Source: Candidatus Nomurabacteria bacterium (GTDB lineage: Bacteria; Patescibacteriota; Saccharimonadia; Saccharimonadales; Saccharimonadaceae). Taken from it: a stretch of 53,384 nt of DNA. The stretch lies in assembly GCA_031255735.1 (NCBI GenBank), contig JAIRRY010000004.1, positions 1 to 53,384 on the forward strand, read 5' to 3'. Position 1 is the stretch's first letter. The number at the start of each line of letters is the position of its first letter. The position numbers and the translations under genes were made by a program. This document shows positions 25,456 through 36,246 of the stretch, piece by piece. The notes beneath the pieces are model-generated. The model did not search any database. It was not told where the DNA came from and worked only from the letters and a program-made list of their open reading frames with translations.

Positions 25456-26095
25456 ACTGGCTGAAATGTTCCGATATCGACTGCAACTTGGGGCGAGCAG
25501 TTTCTAACATGGTTTTGTAGTCTTTTTTGGCGGATTTTTCGATTTTCTGCATCAGAGAGATCATTAAATTGAGCTGGAAAGACATTTCTTTAGCGTAGTC
25601 GCGGTCTAGCCGCACATTGAGGCGTGAATCCTCGAGAGCATCATTGATTTTTTCAATACGCGTAGATTCATCAGCCTTCAATTCTTTACCTATTTTATCA
25701 ACTTTGATGTTAATTTTTTCTAGCTCACTTTTCAGATTTTGTATTAAGTCGGTTAGCTGTACTTGGAATGTGGTATTAGCCGCCCTAAGCGAGCTACTTT
25801 TTAAAAACTTATGATAATTCGTGGCGGTTTTTTGCAGATTGGTGGCGCGCAGATATAGTGTTTCAGAGCTGGTTTTCGGTGATTCCCCACCGCTTGCAAT
25901 CATGATACCAATGGTGCCGATAATGGTGCACACTAATATACCAATTAAAACTAGCATTCTGCCGCTAAATAAACTATCTTTAGCCACGGTTTTAGAGGAT
26001 ATTTTATCAAGATAAGAGGCGCCTAGCTGATCTTCTGGCGGCAAAGGTTGTACTGATGGCAGTGGCTGCATAGGTGGTAGAGGCTGGTTGTCCAT
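25442..26095 (-). CDS. Hypothetical single-TM protein with coiled coil
   Basis: Proline-rich N-terminus, one TM (MLVLIGILVCTIIGTIGIMIA), helical C-terminus. Confidence 0.6.
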   Translation of the reverse strand: MDNQPLPPMQPLPSVQPLPPEDQLGASYLDKISSKTVAKDSLFSGRMLVLIGILVCTIIGTIGIMIASGGESPKTSSETLYLRATNLQKTATNYHKFLKSSSLRAANTTFQVQLTDLIQNLKSELEKINIKVDKIGKELKADESTRIEKINDALEDSRLNVRLDRDYAKEMSFQLNLMISLMQKIEKSAKKDYKTMLETARPKLQSISEHFSQFTDD

Positions 26096-26150
26096 GCGCC
26101 CATTTAAGCATAAATAGAATCAGTTGTCACTAGGTGGTACAATGGTGTTA

Positions 26151-27866
26151 ATGCAAGATGCTAAAGAAGAAATTCGCTCCAGACTCAGCGTTGAAGATGT
26201 GATAGGCGATTACGTTGAGTTAAAGCGCGCTGGGCGAAACTTAAAAGCACTTAGCCCATTTACGAGTGAAAAGACCGCTAGTTTTATGGTTAGCCCCGAA
26301 AAGCAGATCTGGCATGATTTTTCATCTGGTAAGGGCGGTGATATTTTCACTTTCATAATGGATGTAGAAGGTATGACTTTTCGCGAAGCTCTGGAACACT
26401 TGGCGCGCAAGACTGGCGTGGATATTAGTATGTATGATGCTCCTGGTCAAAAGGGTGTGGCGGATAAAAAACGTCGTTTAATGCAAGCTAACAAGTTGGC
26501 ACAAAATTATTTCCAACATAGTTTATTGAAAAATCAGCATGCTGTGGAATATGTTTTTTACAAGCGCAACTTAAATCGTAAGACCGTGAAAGATTTTGGC
26601 ATTGGATATGCGCCAGATTCAAAAAGCGCGCTGGTAGATTATTTAACGAAAAAAGGTTTTACGCCGCGCGAATTGGGAGACGCTGGCTTAACTAATCGTT
26701 TTGGCGGCGATCTATTTAAAGCACGTATGATGGTGCCGCTAATGGATACGCTAGGCGAGACAGTTGGTTTTACGGCGCGCATTGTAGACGACGCAGACGA
26801 CACTGGGCCGAAATACCTAAACACGCGCCAAACTTTAGTTTATGATAAAGGGCGACACGTTTTTGGGCTCAGCCAGGCGAAGGATCAGATCAAAAAACTC
26901 GACTATGCGGTGGTAGTAGAGGGCAATCTAGATGTTATGAGTTCCCATCAGGTTGGGGTTACTCAAGTTGTAGCGACAGCTGGCACAGCTATGACTGAAA
27001 ATCACTTAAAGACGATTTCGCGTTTTAGTAATAATATTCGCTTGGCTTTTGATATGGATGCAGCGGGGCTGGCGGCGGCCGAGCGTGCCGTTGAGTTAGC
27101 TCAAAAAACTGGCATGGAGATTTCGATTATTTCGCTTGATGAAGACGTTAAAGACCCAGATGAGTTGATCCAAAAAGATCCGACGTTGTGGCAGAAAGCT
27201 ATTGACGCTCATCAGCCAGCGGTGGATTGGTTGCTTGGACAGTACGAGGCAAAGCTCAATCTCAGCACGGCGGCGGGGAAGCGCGAATATAGTAATGTGG
27301 CAGTTAAGCTCATAAACAACCTGGCTGATCCAGTGGTAAAAGATCATTATTATAAGTTGGTATCGGAGCGTATTAATTCGTCGATTGATGCACTTAAAGA
27401 CAAGTCGAGCGTTGCCAAGGCGGGTATGAGTCGCCGTTATCGCAAGATCAACGATGCTGCCAAGTCTGACCCTGATACTAATGGTTATGAAGACAGCATA
27501 TTGGCAATTTTGGTGGCGTATCCGAAGCTGCGTAGTAAATTAAAAGCTTTAAATCCAAGTGATTTTACGGGTGAATCGCGCGAAAAAGTGGTTGCTGCAC
27601 TTAAAACCGACCCTAGTTTACTTGACGGCCATGATATAATTAACATATTAAAATTACGAGCCGAGGGTAGATATGAGGGCTGGCCTGAAACAGAGGTCAA
27701 AAGCGAACTCGACACCCTACTGGGCAAATTAGAATCGAATAAACTGAAAACCCAAAAAATATCATTGCAGATAGCTCTTAAAGACGCCGAAACTATTGGC
27801 GACTTAGAGATTGTGGCAGAGTTACTAAAACAAATTAAGCAAATTGATAAGGAGATAAGCAAATGA
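26151..27866 (+). CDS. dnaG: DNA primase DnaG with zinc-binding domain lacking ligands
   Basis: [62 protein letters not shown] toprim. Confidence 0.93.
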   Translation: MQDAKEEIRSRLSVEDVIGDYVELKRAGRNLKALSPFTSEKTASFMVSPEKQIWHDFSSGKGGDIFTFIMDVEGMTFREALEHLARKTGVDISMYDAPGQKGVADKKRRLMQANKLAQNYFQHSLLKNQHAVEYVFYKRNLNRKTVKDFGIGYAPDSKSALVDYLTKKGFTPRELGDAGLTNRFGGDLFKARMMVPLMDTLGETVGFTARIVDDADDTGPKYLNTRQTLVYDKGRHVFGLSQAKDQIKKLDYAVVVEGNLDVMSSHQVGVTQVVATAGTAMTENHLKTISRFSNNIRLAFDMDAAGLAAAERAVELAQKTGMEISIISLDEDVKDPDELIQKDPTLWQKAIDAHQPAVDWLLGQYEAKLNLSTAAGKREYSNVAVKLINNLADPVVKDHYYKLVSERINSSIDALKDKSSVAKAGMSRRYRKINDAAKSDPDTNGYEDSILAILVAYPKLRSKLKALNPSDFTGESREKVVAALKTDPSLLDGHDIINILKLRAEGRYEGWPETEVKSELDTLLGKLESNKLKTQKISLQIALKDAETIGDLEIVAELLKQIKQIDKEISK

Positions 27867-28855
27867 GCGACGATATTGACGCTAATCAAAACCAGGTTGT
27901 TAACGATGACGACATGATAACTGTGACTAGCAGCGAGGATATTGAAGACCCAGAGCTAACGGACATTAGCGAAGAAGAGGAAGAGGAAATCGAGATCGAT
28001 CCGAGTACGCTAGATGATACCACGGATGATTCGGTGCGCCTGTATTTACGCGAAATTGGCAAAATTCCGCTGCTAACCCTAGAAGAGGAACAATCCTTGG
28101 CTCAAAGAGTTGTTAAGGGCGACAAAAAGGCAAAAGACAAAATGGTTGAAGCTAATATGCGCCTGGTGGTTTCAATCGCCAAACGTTATAGCGGTCGCGG
28201 GCTAGATTTTCTAGATTTAATCCAGGAAGGCAATACGGGTTTGCTGCGTGCAGTGGAGAAATTCGACCCAGATAAAGGCTTTAAGTTTAGCACCTATGCT
28301 ACTTGGTGGATTCGTCAGGCCATTACGCGCGCTATTGCCGACCAAGCTCGCACTATTCGCATTCCAGTGCACATGGTGGAAACTATCAATAAGCTGTTGC
28401 GCACTCAGCGTCGTTTAACACAGGAAATGAATCGTGAGCCAACTTTAGATGAGCTGAGTAAAGAACTAGAGATGGACGTAGAAAAGATCGAATATGTTAT
28501 GAAAATTAAACAGGATATTACTAGCCTAGATGCTGGAGTGGGGCGCGATGGCGATGATGACGATTCAGTGTTGGGCGATTTTGTAGAAGACGAAGACCGC
28601 ATTACCCCTGAAGAGTCAGCGTCGAACCAGCTTCTGAAAGAGCAGATTCGCGATATTTTAGCTACGCTTAGCGAGCGCGAACAAAAAATTATTAAAATGC
28701 GCTTTGGCTTAGATGGCGGCAAAAGCCATACTTTGGAAGAAGTTGGTCAAGAGTTTGCGGTTACGCGTGAACGTATCCGCCAGATTGAAGCCAAGGCTCT
28801 CAGTAAGCTGCGTAAACACCGTGATACTAAAAAATTACACGATTACATAAAATAA
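27863..28855 (+). CDS. rpoD: RNA polymerase primary sigma factor
   Basis: [77 protein letters not shown]. Confidence 0.97.
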   Translation: MSDDIDANQNQVVNDDDMITVTSSEDIEDPELTDISEEEEEEIEIDPSTLDDTTDDSVRLYLREIGKIPLLTLEEEQSLAQRVVKGDKKAKDKMVEANMRLVVSIAKRYSGRGLDFLDLIQEGNTGLLRAVEKFDPDKGFKFSTYATWWIRQAITRAIADQARTIRIPVHMVETINKLLRTQRRLTQEMNREPTLDELSKELEMDVEKIEYVMKIKQDITSLDAGVGRDGDDDDSVLGDFVEDEDRITPEESASNQLLKEQIRDILATLSEREQKIIKMRFGLDGGKSHTLEEVGQEFAVTRERIRQIEAKALSKLRKHRDTKKLHDYIK

Positions 28856-28856
28856 T

Positions 28857-29765
28857 ATGTCGCAAAGATTAGTTTTTGTTAGTAACCCACGAAGTTCTAA
28901 CCATCGCAAAGTTGAAAAACAGGTTTTGAGTGCGCTAAAGAGCCGCGATGGTGAGCTTGTAGAATATAGAATTGTGCACACATTTTTTGAAGATAACGTA
29001 GAGCGCATAGCGAAACTTTTGAAAAATGGTGATTTGGTAATAGCAGCAGGCGGCGACGGTACAGCTTCAATTGTAGGTAATGGCATCATCGCTTCTGGCA
29101 AAAGTGACGTTACATTTGGCGTGTTGGGTTACGGTAATTTCAACGATCTAGCTACTTCATTAAGTGGTAGAAAAGCCAGTGTAGACCAGTTACTAGCTGC
29201 TAAAAATACCGTTAACTTCTATCCAGTTGATATTCGGATTAATGGTAACCATTTTCGCTACAGTTTTATGTACGCCAACATTGGCCTCGTGGCTGGTGCG
29301 GTGAACGAGTTTGAAAAAGGGCCAGAACGCCATCGTTTACAGCGCGGTTGGGCTAACCAGCCACTTAGTTTCTTAGCGTTGGTACCGTTTTATTTTAAAA
29401 ACAGAAAGCGTTACGCACTGCCAAAGTCTTCACTAGGCGAGCGTAAATTAACTGACTTTTTTGTCATTAATGGCGATAGAATGGCGAAGTTTAGAATTGG
29501 TGTGGGTTTTATGGCAAACGCCAAGAAGTTTGGTATAGCGAGTTTAAACACTCACAGCTTGTTACGTAATATCCCGTTTACACTGCGTAGTATTCGCGGG
29601 TATATGCCGCTAAAACACGTGGAGAACTGCGAGATTTTGTTTGAAAAATCTGTTAGTTTAGATTTCCAGTCGGACGGCGAATATCGCAGGCTAGAGGGCG
29701 TGAAAACTATACATTTCACGAAACCGAAAAAGCCGCTCACTATGCTAAAACTACACCGAAAATAG
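28857..29765 (+). CDS. Diacylglycerol kinase-family lipid kinase
   Basis: FVSNPRSSN..., AAGGDGTASIVGNGI, LGYGNFNDLATSL. Confidence 0.85.
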   Translation: MSQRLVFVSNPRSSNHRKVEKQVLSALKSRDGELVEYRIVHTFFEDNVERIAKLLKNGDLVIAAGGDGTASIVGNGIIASGKSDVTFGVLGYGNFNDLATSLSGRKASVDQLLAAKNTVNFYPVDIRINGNHFRYSFMYANIGLVAGAVNEFEKGPERHRLQRGWANQPLSFLALVPFYFKNRKRYALPKSSLGERKLTDFFVINGDRMAKFRIGVGFMANAKKFGIASLNTHSLLRNIPFTLRSIRGYMPLKHVENCEILFEKSVSLDFQSDGEYRRLEGVKTIHFTKPKKPLTMLKLHRK

Positions 29766-29818
29766 GCCTAAAAATAGCCGTTTTGATCTGTTAGTTATTG
29801 TATAAAATATTTATTCAA

Positions 29819-30394
29819 TTAGCTTGCGAAACCTATGTCGGCTAGGAATTTATCAACGTCTTTTTCGAGCTGTTCTAGGCTGCCTGCGTTGGCGATATAA
29901 TAGTCGGCAGCAGCAATTGGCCCGCCTTTTTCAAGATTTTCGATTTCAGAATAATCACGTTCGTTGGCTTCCTGTTCGGTGAATGGCCGTTCTGGGCGAG
30001 CGCCGAGCCGTTTGTGCCTGAGCGCTTTGGGTGAGATTATGGCTAGCACCGTGGTTTCGCCAGGAAATTCGTGTTTCAAGATTTTATATTCGCTCCAGGT
30101 ATATAAGCCATCCAAAATAATGTGGCGCTGACCGCTTTCAACCAGCTTATGTACTTCGCTAATCACTTGGTTTATAACCCAATCTTTACCTTCTTCTTCG
30201 CGAATTTGTTCGCGGAATTTCTGCTGACTTTCAGGTGTAATTTCGATGCCGCGACGGTTCATTTCGTTATAAACCATGCCTCCAAAATACACTTTTGGAT
30301 AATTTTTCGTGGTTAGGTAGTCTACAACAGTACTTTTGCCACTGCCTGTCATGCCAACTATAGCGATAATTTTTGCGTTTTTGATTGCTTTCAT
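29819..30394 (-). CDS. P-loop nucleotide kinase, dephospho-CoA kinase-like
   Basis: IIAIVGMTGSGKSTVVDYL; FTEQEANERDYSEIENLEKGGPIAAADYYIANAGSLEQLEKDV. Confidence 0.8.
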   Translation of the reverse strand: MKAIKNAKIIAIVGMTGSGKSTVVDYLTTKNYPKVYFGGMVYNEMNRRGIEITPESQQKFREQIREEEGKDWVINQVISEVHKLVESGQRHIILDGLYTWSEYKILKHEFPGETTVLAIISPKALRHKRLGARPERPFTEQEANERDYSEIENLEKGGPIAAADYYIANAGSLEQLEKDVDKFLADIGFAS

Positions 30395-30453
30395 TCCACT
30401 ATTCTACCATATTGTCGATTAGGCACTACTTGCCGCGTGCTATAATCTAGCTT

Positions 30454-31422
30454 ATGCTAATCAGTATTCTGCTAGTCATTGTTGGCCTTGCACTACTTAA
30501 ATTTTGTGCCGACTTTTTAGTAGATGGCGCCGTTTCGATTGCTAAACACTGGAAAGTGCCTGCAACCGTGATCGGCATGACGATTATTGCTTTTGGCACC
30601 AGCAGCCCAGAGTTGTTTATTTGTATCAACGCTAGTATTAGCGGCAACACCGATATTGCGGTGGGCAACATAATCGGGAGTAGCATTATTAATATTCTGT
30701 TTATTTTAGGTATGGCGGCTACGGTGAGGCCACTAGTGGCACGTAATAATGTACTCAAGAAAGAACTACCGATACTACTGTTGGTTACGGTTGGTTTTGC
30801 AGTGTTGTTTATGGATTCAATCCTGGATGGCTTCACAGAGAACACCCTAACGCGCGCTGATGGAATGATTTTGGTGTTGATATTCTTTATCTTTGTGTAT
30901 TATTTGCGCACTATCATCAAGCATCATAGGGTGGTAACGCGCAAAGAAGACATTAACAAGGCAAGGTTGGGATTGCCTGCATCGATTGTGGCGATAATTG
31001 GCGGGCTGTTAGGTGTAGTGCTCGGCGCAGACCTAGTGGTTAATGCGGCGTCTGATATTGCCGTTTCGCTAGGTGTTAGTCAGAAAATGATTGCGCTAAC
31101 TATTGTGACGATTGGTACGTCGCTGCCTGAGGTTGCCATCACGGTTTCGGCGGCCTGGAAGCGCGAAGCGTCGCTAGCTATTGGTAATATCATTGGCACG
31201 AATATTTTTAATATATGTATTGCGCTTGGCCTACCGGTGGCTATTTTCGGGTCGATATCTTTGTCATCGTTCAATGTACTAGACTGCGTTTTTATGGTGA
31301 TTGCGGTGGTTACATTATGGCTTTGCTCGGTTACGAAAAGCACTATTTCGCGCCGTGAGGGCATATTCTTTATGATGCTATTTGCGACCTATTACGTATT
31401 AACGTTCTTGATTGAATACTAA
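30454..31422 (+). CDS. Calcium/sodium antiporter (YrbG-type)
   Basis: FGTSSPELFICINASISGNTDIAVGNIIGSSIINI and IVTIGTSLPEVAITVSAAWKREASLAIGNIIGTNIFNI repeats. Confidence 0.93.
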   Translation: MLISILLVIVGLALLKFCADFLVDGAVSIAKHWKVPATVIGMTIIAFGTSSPELFICINASISGNTDIAVGNIIGSSIINILFILGMAATVRPLVARNNVLKKELPILLLVTVGFAVLFMDSILDGFTENTLTRADGMILVLIFFIFVYYLRTIIKHHRVVTRKEDINKARLGLPASIVAIIGGLLGVVLGADLVVNAASDIAVSLGVSQKMIALTIVTIGTSLPEVAITVSAAWKREASLAIGNIIGTNIFNICIALGLPVAIFGSISLSSFNVLDCVFMVIAVVTLWLCSVTKSTISRREGIFFMMLFATYYVLTFLIEY

Positions 31423-32895
31423 TTACTTGCCGTTCTTTTTAATACTTGAACGAACTTTTTGTTTGGCTTTTGGTGTTTGTAGCCACTTGAGCCAATCTAA
31501 ACTAGGTTTAATGGAGCGCCGAGTGAGCACTTCAATTACATCGCCAGTGGTTAGCTTGTAGTCGAACCCTACTAACTTGCCGTTAATTTTAAAAGCATAA
31601 GCGTTTTTACCGATGTCGCTGTGGATGCGGTAGGCAAAATCGAGCGGTGAAGAGCCGATGGGTAGTTCAAAAATGTCGCCATTAGGTGAATATACAAAGA
31701 CCTTATCTGAAAACAGGTTAATTTTTAGTTGTTCAACATCAACCTCTTCACCAGCGCTAAGGCGAGCGGCTACGGTTTGTAGGTCGGAGATCCACTGCAG
31801 GTTAGCGGGCATTTTGGCAATTTTACCTTTACTATAAGCATCTGTTAACTTTTGCTCGTTGTAATGGAAACTGGCGGCTAGCCCGCGTTCGGCATAGTCA
31901 TGCATCTGTGCAGTTCGAATTTGAAATTCCACAATATGCTCTTCGGGCGTGAGCACTGTGGTATGTAAACTTTGGTAGCCATTTTGCTTGGGTGAAGAAA
32001 TATAGTCTTTTATGCGGCTGGGCATGGGTGTAAAAAGCGAGTGGATGAGGCCTAAAACTTGGTAGCAAAGGTCTTTGTCGTCAACAATTATGCGCAGGGC
32101 TATGAGGTCGTAGATTGCGTCAATGTTCTGGTCGGTTTTAACGAGTTTTTTGTGAAGGCTGTAGACGCTTTTAATTCGGCCATCTAGCTGGTGGGGGATT
32201 TTAGCTTGACCCAATTCGCGAGTAATGTGCTCGCGCACTGAGTCGAGCTTTTTACTACTGCGCCCCAGGCGATTTTTCATCTGTTTTTTGAGATATTTAT
32301 AGCGATGCGGGTCTAGATACGAAAAGCTTAGCTCTTCTAGTTGCACGCGTACGCGACCCATGTTGAGGCGGTCGGCTAGTGGTGCGAAAATCTCTAAACT
32401 TTCACGCGCGATTTTCTGTTGTTTGTCATGGGGTAAAAACTGTAGAGTTTGTAGGTTGTGCAGGCGGTCGGCGAGCTTAATAATAACTACACGTACATCT
32501 TCGCCTATGGCAATCAAAAACTTGGTGAGGTTGTCTTTGGTTTTAGGTAGATAGCTGTTGATGTCGCGCATACCTTTGCGCAGTTTACCCAACTTAGTTA
32601 CGCCATCTACTAGTAGCGCAACGTCGTGGTCAAATTCGCGCTCAATGTCTTCGAGGGTTAAGTTAGTGTCTTCAATAGTATCGTGCAAGACTCCCGCAAT
32701 CACAGTGTCGATATCTAGTCCCCAGTCGATAAGTAGTGAAGCTACAGCTAGTGGGTGAGTAACGTATGGTTCGCCGCTGGCACGTTTTTGCCCCGCGTGA
32801 GCTTTGCTGGCAATCTCAATAGCTCGCTCAAATTGTTTAACCTGTTTGGCGCTGAATTGTCCTTTGGCTTGTTCTAAAACCTGTGACTTTTTCAC
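31423..32895 (-). CDS. relA: RelA/SpoT-type (p)ppGpp synthetase/hydrolase without ACT domain
   Basis: VTHPLAVASLL, HDTIEDT (HD), YDLIALRIIV, SPKQNGYQSLHTTV, TGS domain; GTG start. Confidence 0.93.
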   Translation of the reverse strand: MKKSQVLEQAKGQFSAKQVKQFERAIEIASKAHAGQKRASGEPYVTHPLAVASLLIDWGLDIDTVIAGVLHDTIEDTNLTLEDIEREFDHDVALLVDGVTKLGKLRKGMRDINSYLPKTKDNLTKFLIAIGEDVRVVIIKLADRLHNLQTLQFLPHDKQQKIARESLEIFAPLADRLNMGRVRVQLEELSFSYLDPHRYKYLKKQMKNRLGRSSKKLDSVREHITRELGQAKIPHQLDGRIKSVYSLHKKLVKTDQNIDAIYDLIALRIIVDDKDLCYQVLGLIHSLFTPMPSRIKDYISSPKQNGYQSLHTTVLTPEEHIVEFQIRTAQMHDYAERGLAASFHYNEQKLTDAYSKGKIAKMPANLQWISDLQTVAARLSAGEEVDVEQLKINLFSDKVFVYSPNGDIFELPIGSSPLDFAYRIHSDIGKNAYAFKINGKLVGFDYKLTTGDVIEVLTRRSIKPSLDWLKWLQTPKAKQKVRSSIKKNGK

Positions 32896-32976
32896 CTATC
32901 AATTATAGCATCTAGCCTGATAAAAGTGGCCGACGGGTGTGTAATTCAAGAGCTCGTAAGTGGTATAATTAAGTGG

Positions 32977-33882
32977 ATGATACGAGTTTTATTTGGTGAA
33001 AATAGCTTTGAGCTAGAACGAGAGCTGGCGCGTATTACGGCTAACTTTGATGGCGAACCAGAGCGAGTTAGCGGGGAAGGCTTAACAAAAAGTGGGTTGG
33101 CGGATGTATTGCACGGCACAACGTTGTTTACTAGCGAGCGCCTAATTGTGGTGCGCTATCTTTCCGACAACGGTGAAGTGTGGGAACGGCTAATTGATAT
33201 AAAGAGCGCCAGCAATTACGTAGTGTTAGTGGAGAGTAAGATAGATAAGCGTTCACGGGTGTATAAAAACTTACAGAGTGTAGCCGAAATGCAAGAATTT
33301 ACACCTTTTGAAGCCCGTGATTTTTACAAAGTTCAGCAATGGGTGGGTGAAGAAGCAGCTAGCTTGGGGCTAGATTTGAACAAAAAAATTGTTCAATATT
33401 TAACAGAGGTAGTTGGCCAAAATCAGTGGAAATTAGCCCAAGCTTTAGATAAACTAGCGTTGCTTGATAAGCGAGATATTGACGAAGCCATCATTAATGA
33501 GTTAATCGAAAAAAGCGCTGACCAAAACGTGTTCAAGGTTTTCGAAAACGCAATGCAGGGTAAAACTAAATCCGTACTAAAGGCGCTTGATGATATGCAC
33601 GAAAACGAAGATTTTTTTCGATTTTTTGGCCTGCTAGTTTCGCAGGCGTTTAATTTGACGGTGCTGGTTTTTAGTAAAAAAACACCTGCTGAACTAGCGC
33701 AAAAACTTGGTGTTTCGCCGTATGGATTGGGCAATTTAAAAAAGTTTTCGGGTGAGGTGAGTAAACGGAAGATGCGCAGGGTTTTAAGGATGCTAAATGC
33801 GACTGATTTAGAATTAAAAACTACCAACCTGGAACCCAAGTTGGTAGTTAAGAACTTATTAGTAAAAATATCTAAGCTTTAG
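32977..33882 (+). CDS. holA: DNA polymerase III delta subunit
   Basis: MIRVLFGENSFELERELARI, LTEVVGQNQWKLAQALDKLAL, VFKVFENAMQGK. Confidence 0.85.
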   Translation: MIRVLFGENSFELERELARITANFDGEPERVSGEGLTKSGLADVLHGTTLFTSERLIVVRYLSDNGEVWERLIDIKSASNYVVLVESKIDKRSRVYKNLQSVAEMQEFTPFEARDFYKVQQWVGEEAASLGLDLNKKIVQYLTEVVGQNQWKLAQALDKLALLDKRDIDEAIINELIEKSADQNVFKVFENAMQGKTKSVLKALDDMHENEDFFRFFGLLVSQAFNLTVLVFSKKTPAELAQKLGVSPYGLGNLKKFSGEVSKRKMRRVLRMLNATDLELKTTNLEPKLVVKNLLVKISKL

Positions 33883-34252
33883 CAGCAGTTTTCTTTGGTG
33901 CAGCTTTTTTGGCCACTGGCTTCTTTGCGGTTGAAACTTTCTTTGTGGTCGAAGCTTTCCTCGCGGGCGCGGCAGCCTTTGGCACGGCCTTTTTTGCGGC
34001 GGCCAGCTTAACGCCAGCGGCTTTAGCTGAAGCAACCAAGGCAGATTTACGACGGCTGGCGGTATTCTTTTTAATAAGACCTTTCTTAACAGCTTTATCT
34101 AGTTCGCTTTGAGCTTTACTTAGAGTTTCACTACTTGGCTGAGCCACAAAGGCTTTGGTGGCCAGCTTAATATCTTTTTTAATTTCAATATTTTTACTGC
34201 GGCGCTTAGCGGTTTGTTTCATCCGTTTAACGGCTGACTTGATAATTGGCAT
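33872..34252 (-). CDS. rpsT: 30S ribosomal protein S20 with Lys/Ala/Pro-rich C-terminal extension
   Basis: MPIIKSAVKRMKQTAKRRSKNIEIKKDIK..., KKGLIKKNTASRRKSALVASAKAAG, then histone-H1-like tail. Confidence 0.9.
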   Translation of the reverse strand: MPIIKSAVKRMKQTAKRRSKNIEIKKDIKLATKAFVAQPSSETLSKAQSELDKAVKKGLIKKNTASRRKSALVASAKAAGVKLAAAKKAVPKAAAPARKASTTKKVSTAKKPVAKKAAPKKTAAKA

Positions 34253-34402
34253 GTTTCCCCTTTAAAACCATTACTTAAAACTGGGTGTGTATTATAGGCG
34301 AAAACTCTTCAAAAGTAAAGAGTTGACCCGTTGACAATTTTACAGTGAACGTGGTAATCTTAGGCATAAGCACAAGTAATAAAATCAAAAAACAGGAAAA
34401 AT

Positions 34403-36244
34403 ATGGCTGAACAGGTATCACCAACCAAGGATATCAAGCGAGAGATCGCTAATAAGATTAAAGAGTGTGATAGTATTCTGGTGACCGTAAACAACAATCC
34501 TACGGTTGACGAGCTAGCCACGGCTTTGGCACTTACCTTAGTGATCGACTCTATGGGCAAGCATGCCACGGCAATTGCTAGCGGTCGCATTCCAGATGCT
34601 TTAGAGTTCTTGAGCCCAGAAAAAACCTTTGAAGACAATGTTGATAGCTTGCGAGATTTCATCATCGCTTTAAATAAGGAAAAAGCCGATCACTTACGTT
34701 ACAAAATTGATGGCGACTTTGTTAAAGTGTTTATTACACCGTATCGCACCACGATTTCCGAAGACGACCTAGAGTTTAGCCGCGGCGATTATAACGTTGA
34801 GCTGGTTATTGCCTTAAATGTTAAAACTAATGACAATCTGGATAAGGCATTACAGGCGCACGGAAAAATTTTACATGATGCAACTGTTGTAAATATTACA
34901 ACTAGCTCGCATGAAGGTATCGGTGATATATCATGGGTAGACGAAGGCGCTAGTTCGCTTGCCGAGATGGTTGAAGATCTGACGTCTGTGCTCGACGGCG
35001 ATAACGAGAGCGACAATCCATTAATTGATCAAGCTGTGGCTACGGCGTTACTAACAGGTATCGTTTCGTCAACAGATCGCTTTAGTAACGAACGCACTAG
35101 CGCTACCACTATGGGTGCAGCGGCTAAATTAATGAAGCTAGGTGCTGATCAGCAACTAGTCATGTCTAATCTAGATAAGTTTAAAAATGTTTTCGATGAT
35201 GACTTAAGTGAAGAGTCGCCTAAAACCAATAAAAATACTACCAAGGAGTCGAAAAAGACTAAGAAACCAGCTAATGAATTGGCGATTGATCATAGTGATA
35301 AAGATACGGGTGCAAAGCCCAGTGCCCCGGAGCCTACAGAAACTCCTAGAGAAGCTTCATCAAATGGAATTGCGGAAGTTAAACCGACTGTAGACCTAGC
35401 AGCTGAGCGCAGTGAAGAGGCTGCGAGGCTAGTGGAGCAGCGGCTGGCTGAAGGTTTGGCAGCCAACGCCAATGCTAGCGCGGCTGGTGCAAGTGCAATA
35501 GGTGACCTGCAAGCTGAAACAGATAGAATAACTCAAACTCAAGCGGGTACCCAGCCAACTGAAAGCGCTACACCAGATATTGCCGTTAGTAAACCGCAAA
35601 CTACGTCGACACCAGTTTTGCAAGGTGCAGTTAATGATTGGCAGCGCCATGTTTTACCTGGCACTTCGCCAGTAAGTAACGGTTTGCCAACTGATGATGA
35701 ACCTCCTATGGTGCCATCAATCGAAGATGCCGCTATGATGCCACAATCACAATCGGCTGACCCTGGTGCGCAAGGTAATGCTTCTATATTTGGTTCAGCG
35801 TTGCCGCATGAGCAGCCAACAGACCAACCGAGCTCACAGCCACCAGTGCCCGCTACACCTGCTGCTGAGCTTATACCAGAATCTGCGCCAATTCCAGACA
35901 TGTCGGCGCCCGCTACACCTGTTGATATGAGTAATAGCCCGTTTGTGCCTCCAGTACCACCGCCTCCGGTGCCAGATTTCAGCGCTGAAAGCGGCTTACC
36001 ACTACCTCCAGATGTACAACCAGTTGAACCACCACAGATATCGCAACCTATGGAAGCGCAACCCACTCCTGCCACGGAGCCAATCGTGCCAGAACCAATA
36101 TCAACATCCGGGCCGGTTATACCAACAGCTGCGCCCGACGGTGGTAGCTTGTTCGAAAATAATACACCCGTCATGCCAGATCAGGTATACCCGCAAGCTG
36201 CTCAGAACACCGATATAGGCGAATATAGAATTCCTGGATCGTAA
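34403..36244 (+). CDS. DHH-phosphoesterase-like N-terminal domain (degenerate) with long Pro-rich tail
   Basis: NNPTVDELATALALTLVIDSMGKHATAIASGRIPDALEFL resembles NrnA/DHH proteins; C-terminal half Pro/Ala/Ser-rich. Confidence 0.65.
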   Translation: MAEQVSPTKDIKREIANKIKECDSILVTVNNNPTVDELATALALTLVIDSMGKHATAIASGRIPDALEFLSPEKTFEDNVDSLRDFIIALNKEKADHLRYKIDGDFVKVFITPYRTTISEDDLEFSRGDYNVELVIALNVKTNDNLDKALQAHGKILHDATVVNITTSSHEGIGDISWVDEGASSLAEMVEDLTSVLDGDNESDNPLIDQAVATALLTGIVSSTDRFSNERTSATTMGAAAKLMKLGADQQLVMSNLDKFKNVFDDDLSEESPKTNKNTTKESKKTKKPANELAIDHSDKDTGAKPSAPEPTETPREASSNGIAEVKPTVDLAAERSEEAARLVEQRLAEGLAANANASAAGASAIGDLQAETDRITQTQAGTQPTESATPDIAVSKPQTTSTPVLQGAVNDWQRHVLPGTSPVSNGLPTDDEPPMVPSIEDAAMMPQSQSADPGAQGNASIFGSALPHEQPTDQPSSQPPVPATPAAELIPESAPIPDMSAPATPVDMSNSPFVPPVPPPPVPDFSAESGLPLPPDVQPVEPPQISQPMEAQPTPATEPIVPEPISTSGPVIPTAAPDGGSLFENNTPVMPDQVYPQAAQNTDIGEYRIPGS

Positions 36245-36246
36245 AC

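Noticed and set aside
35539-36174. 211-aa Gly/Ser/Thr-rich ORF antisense to the Pro-rich tail of 34403-36244
   Set aside because: Composition is the complement of the Pro/Ala-rich sense repeats; no SD or promoter seen.
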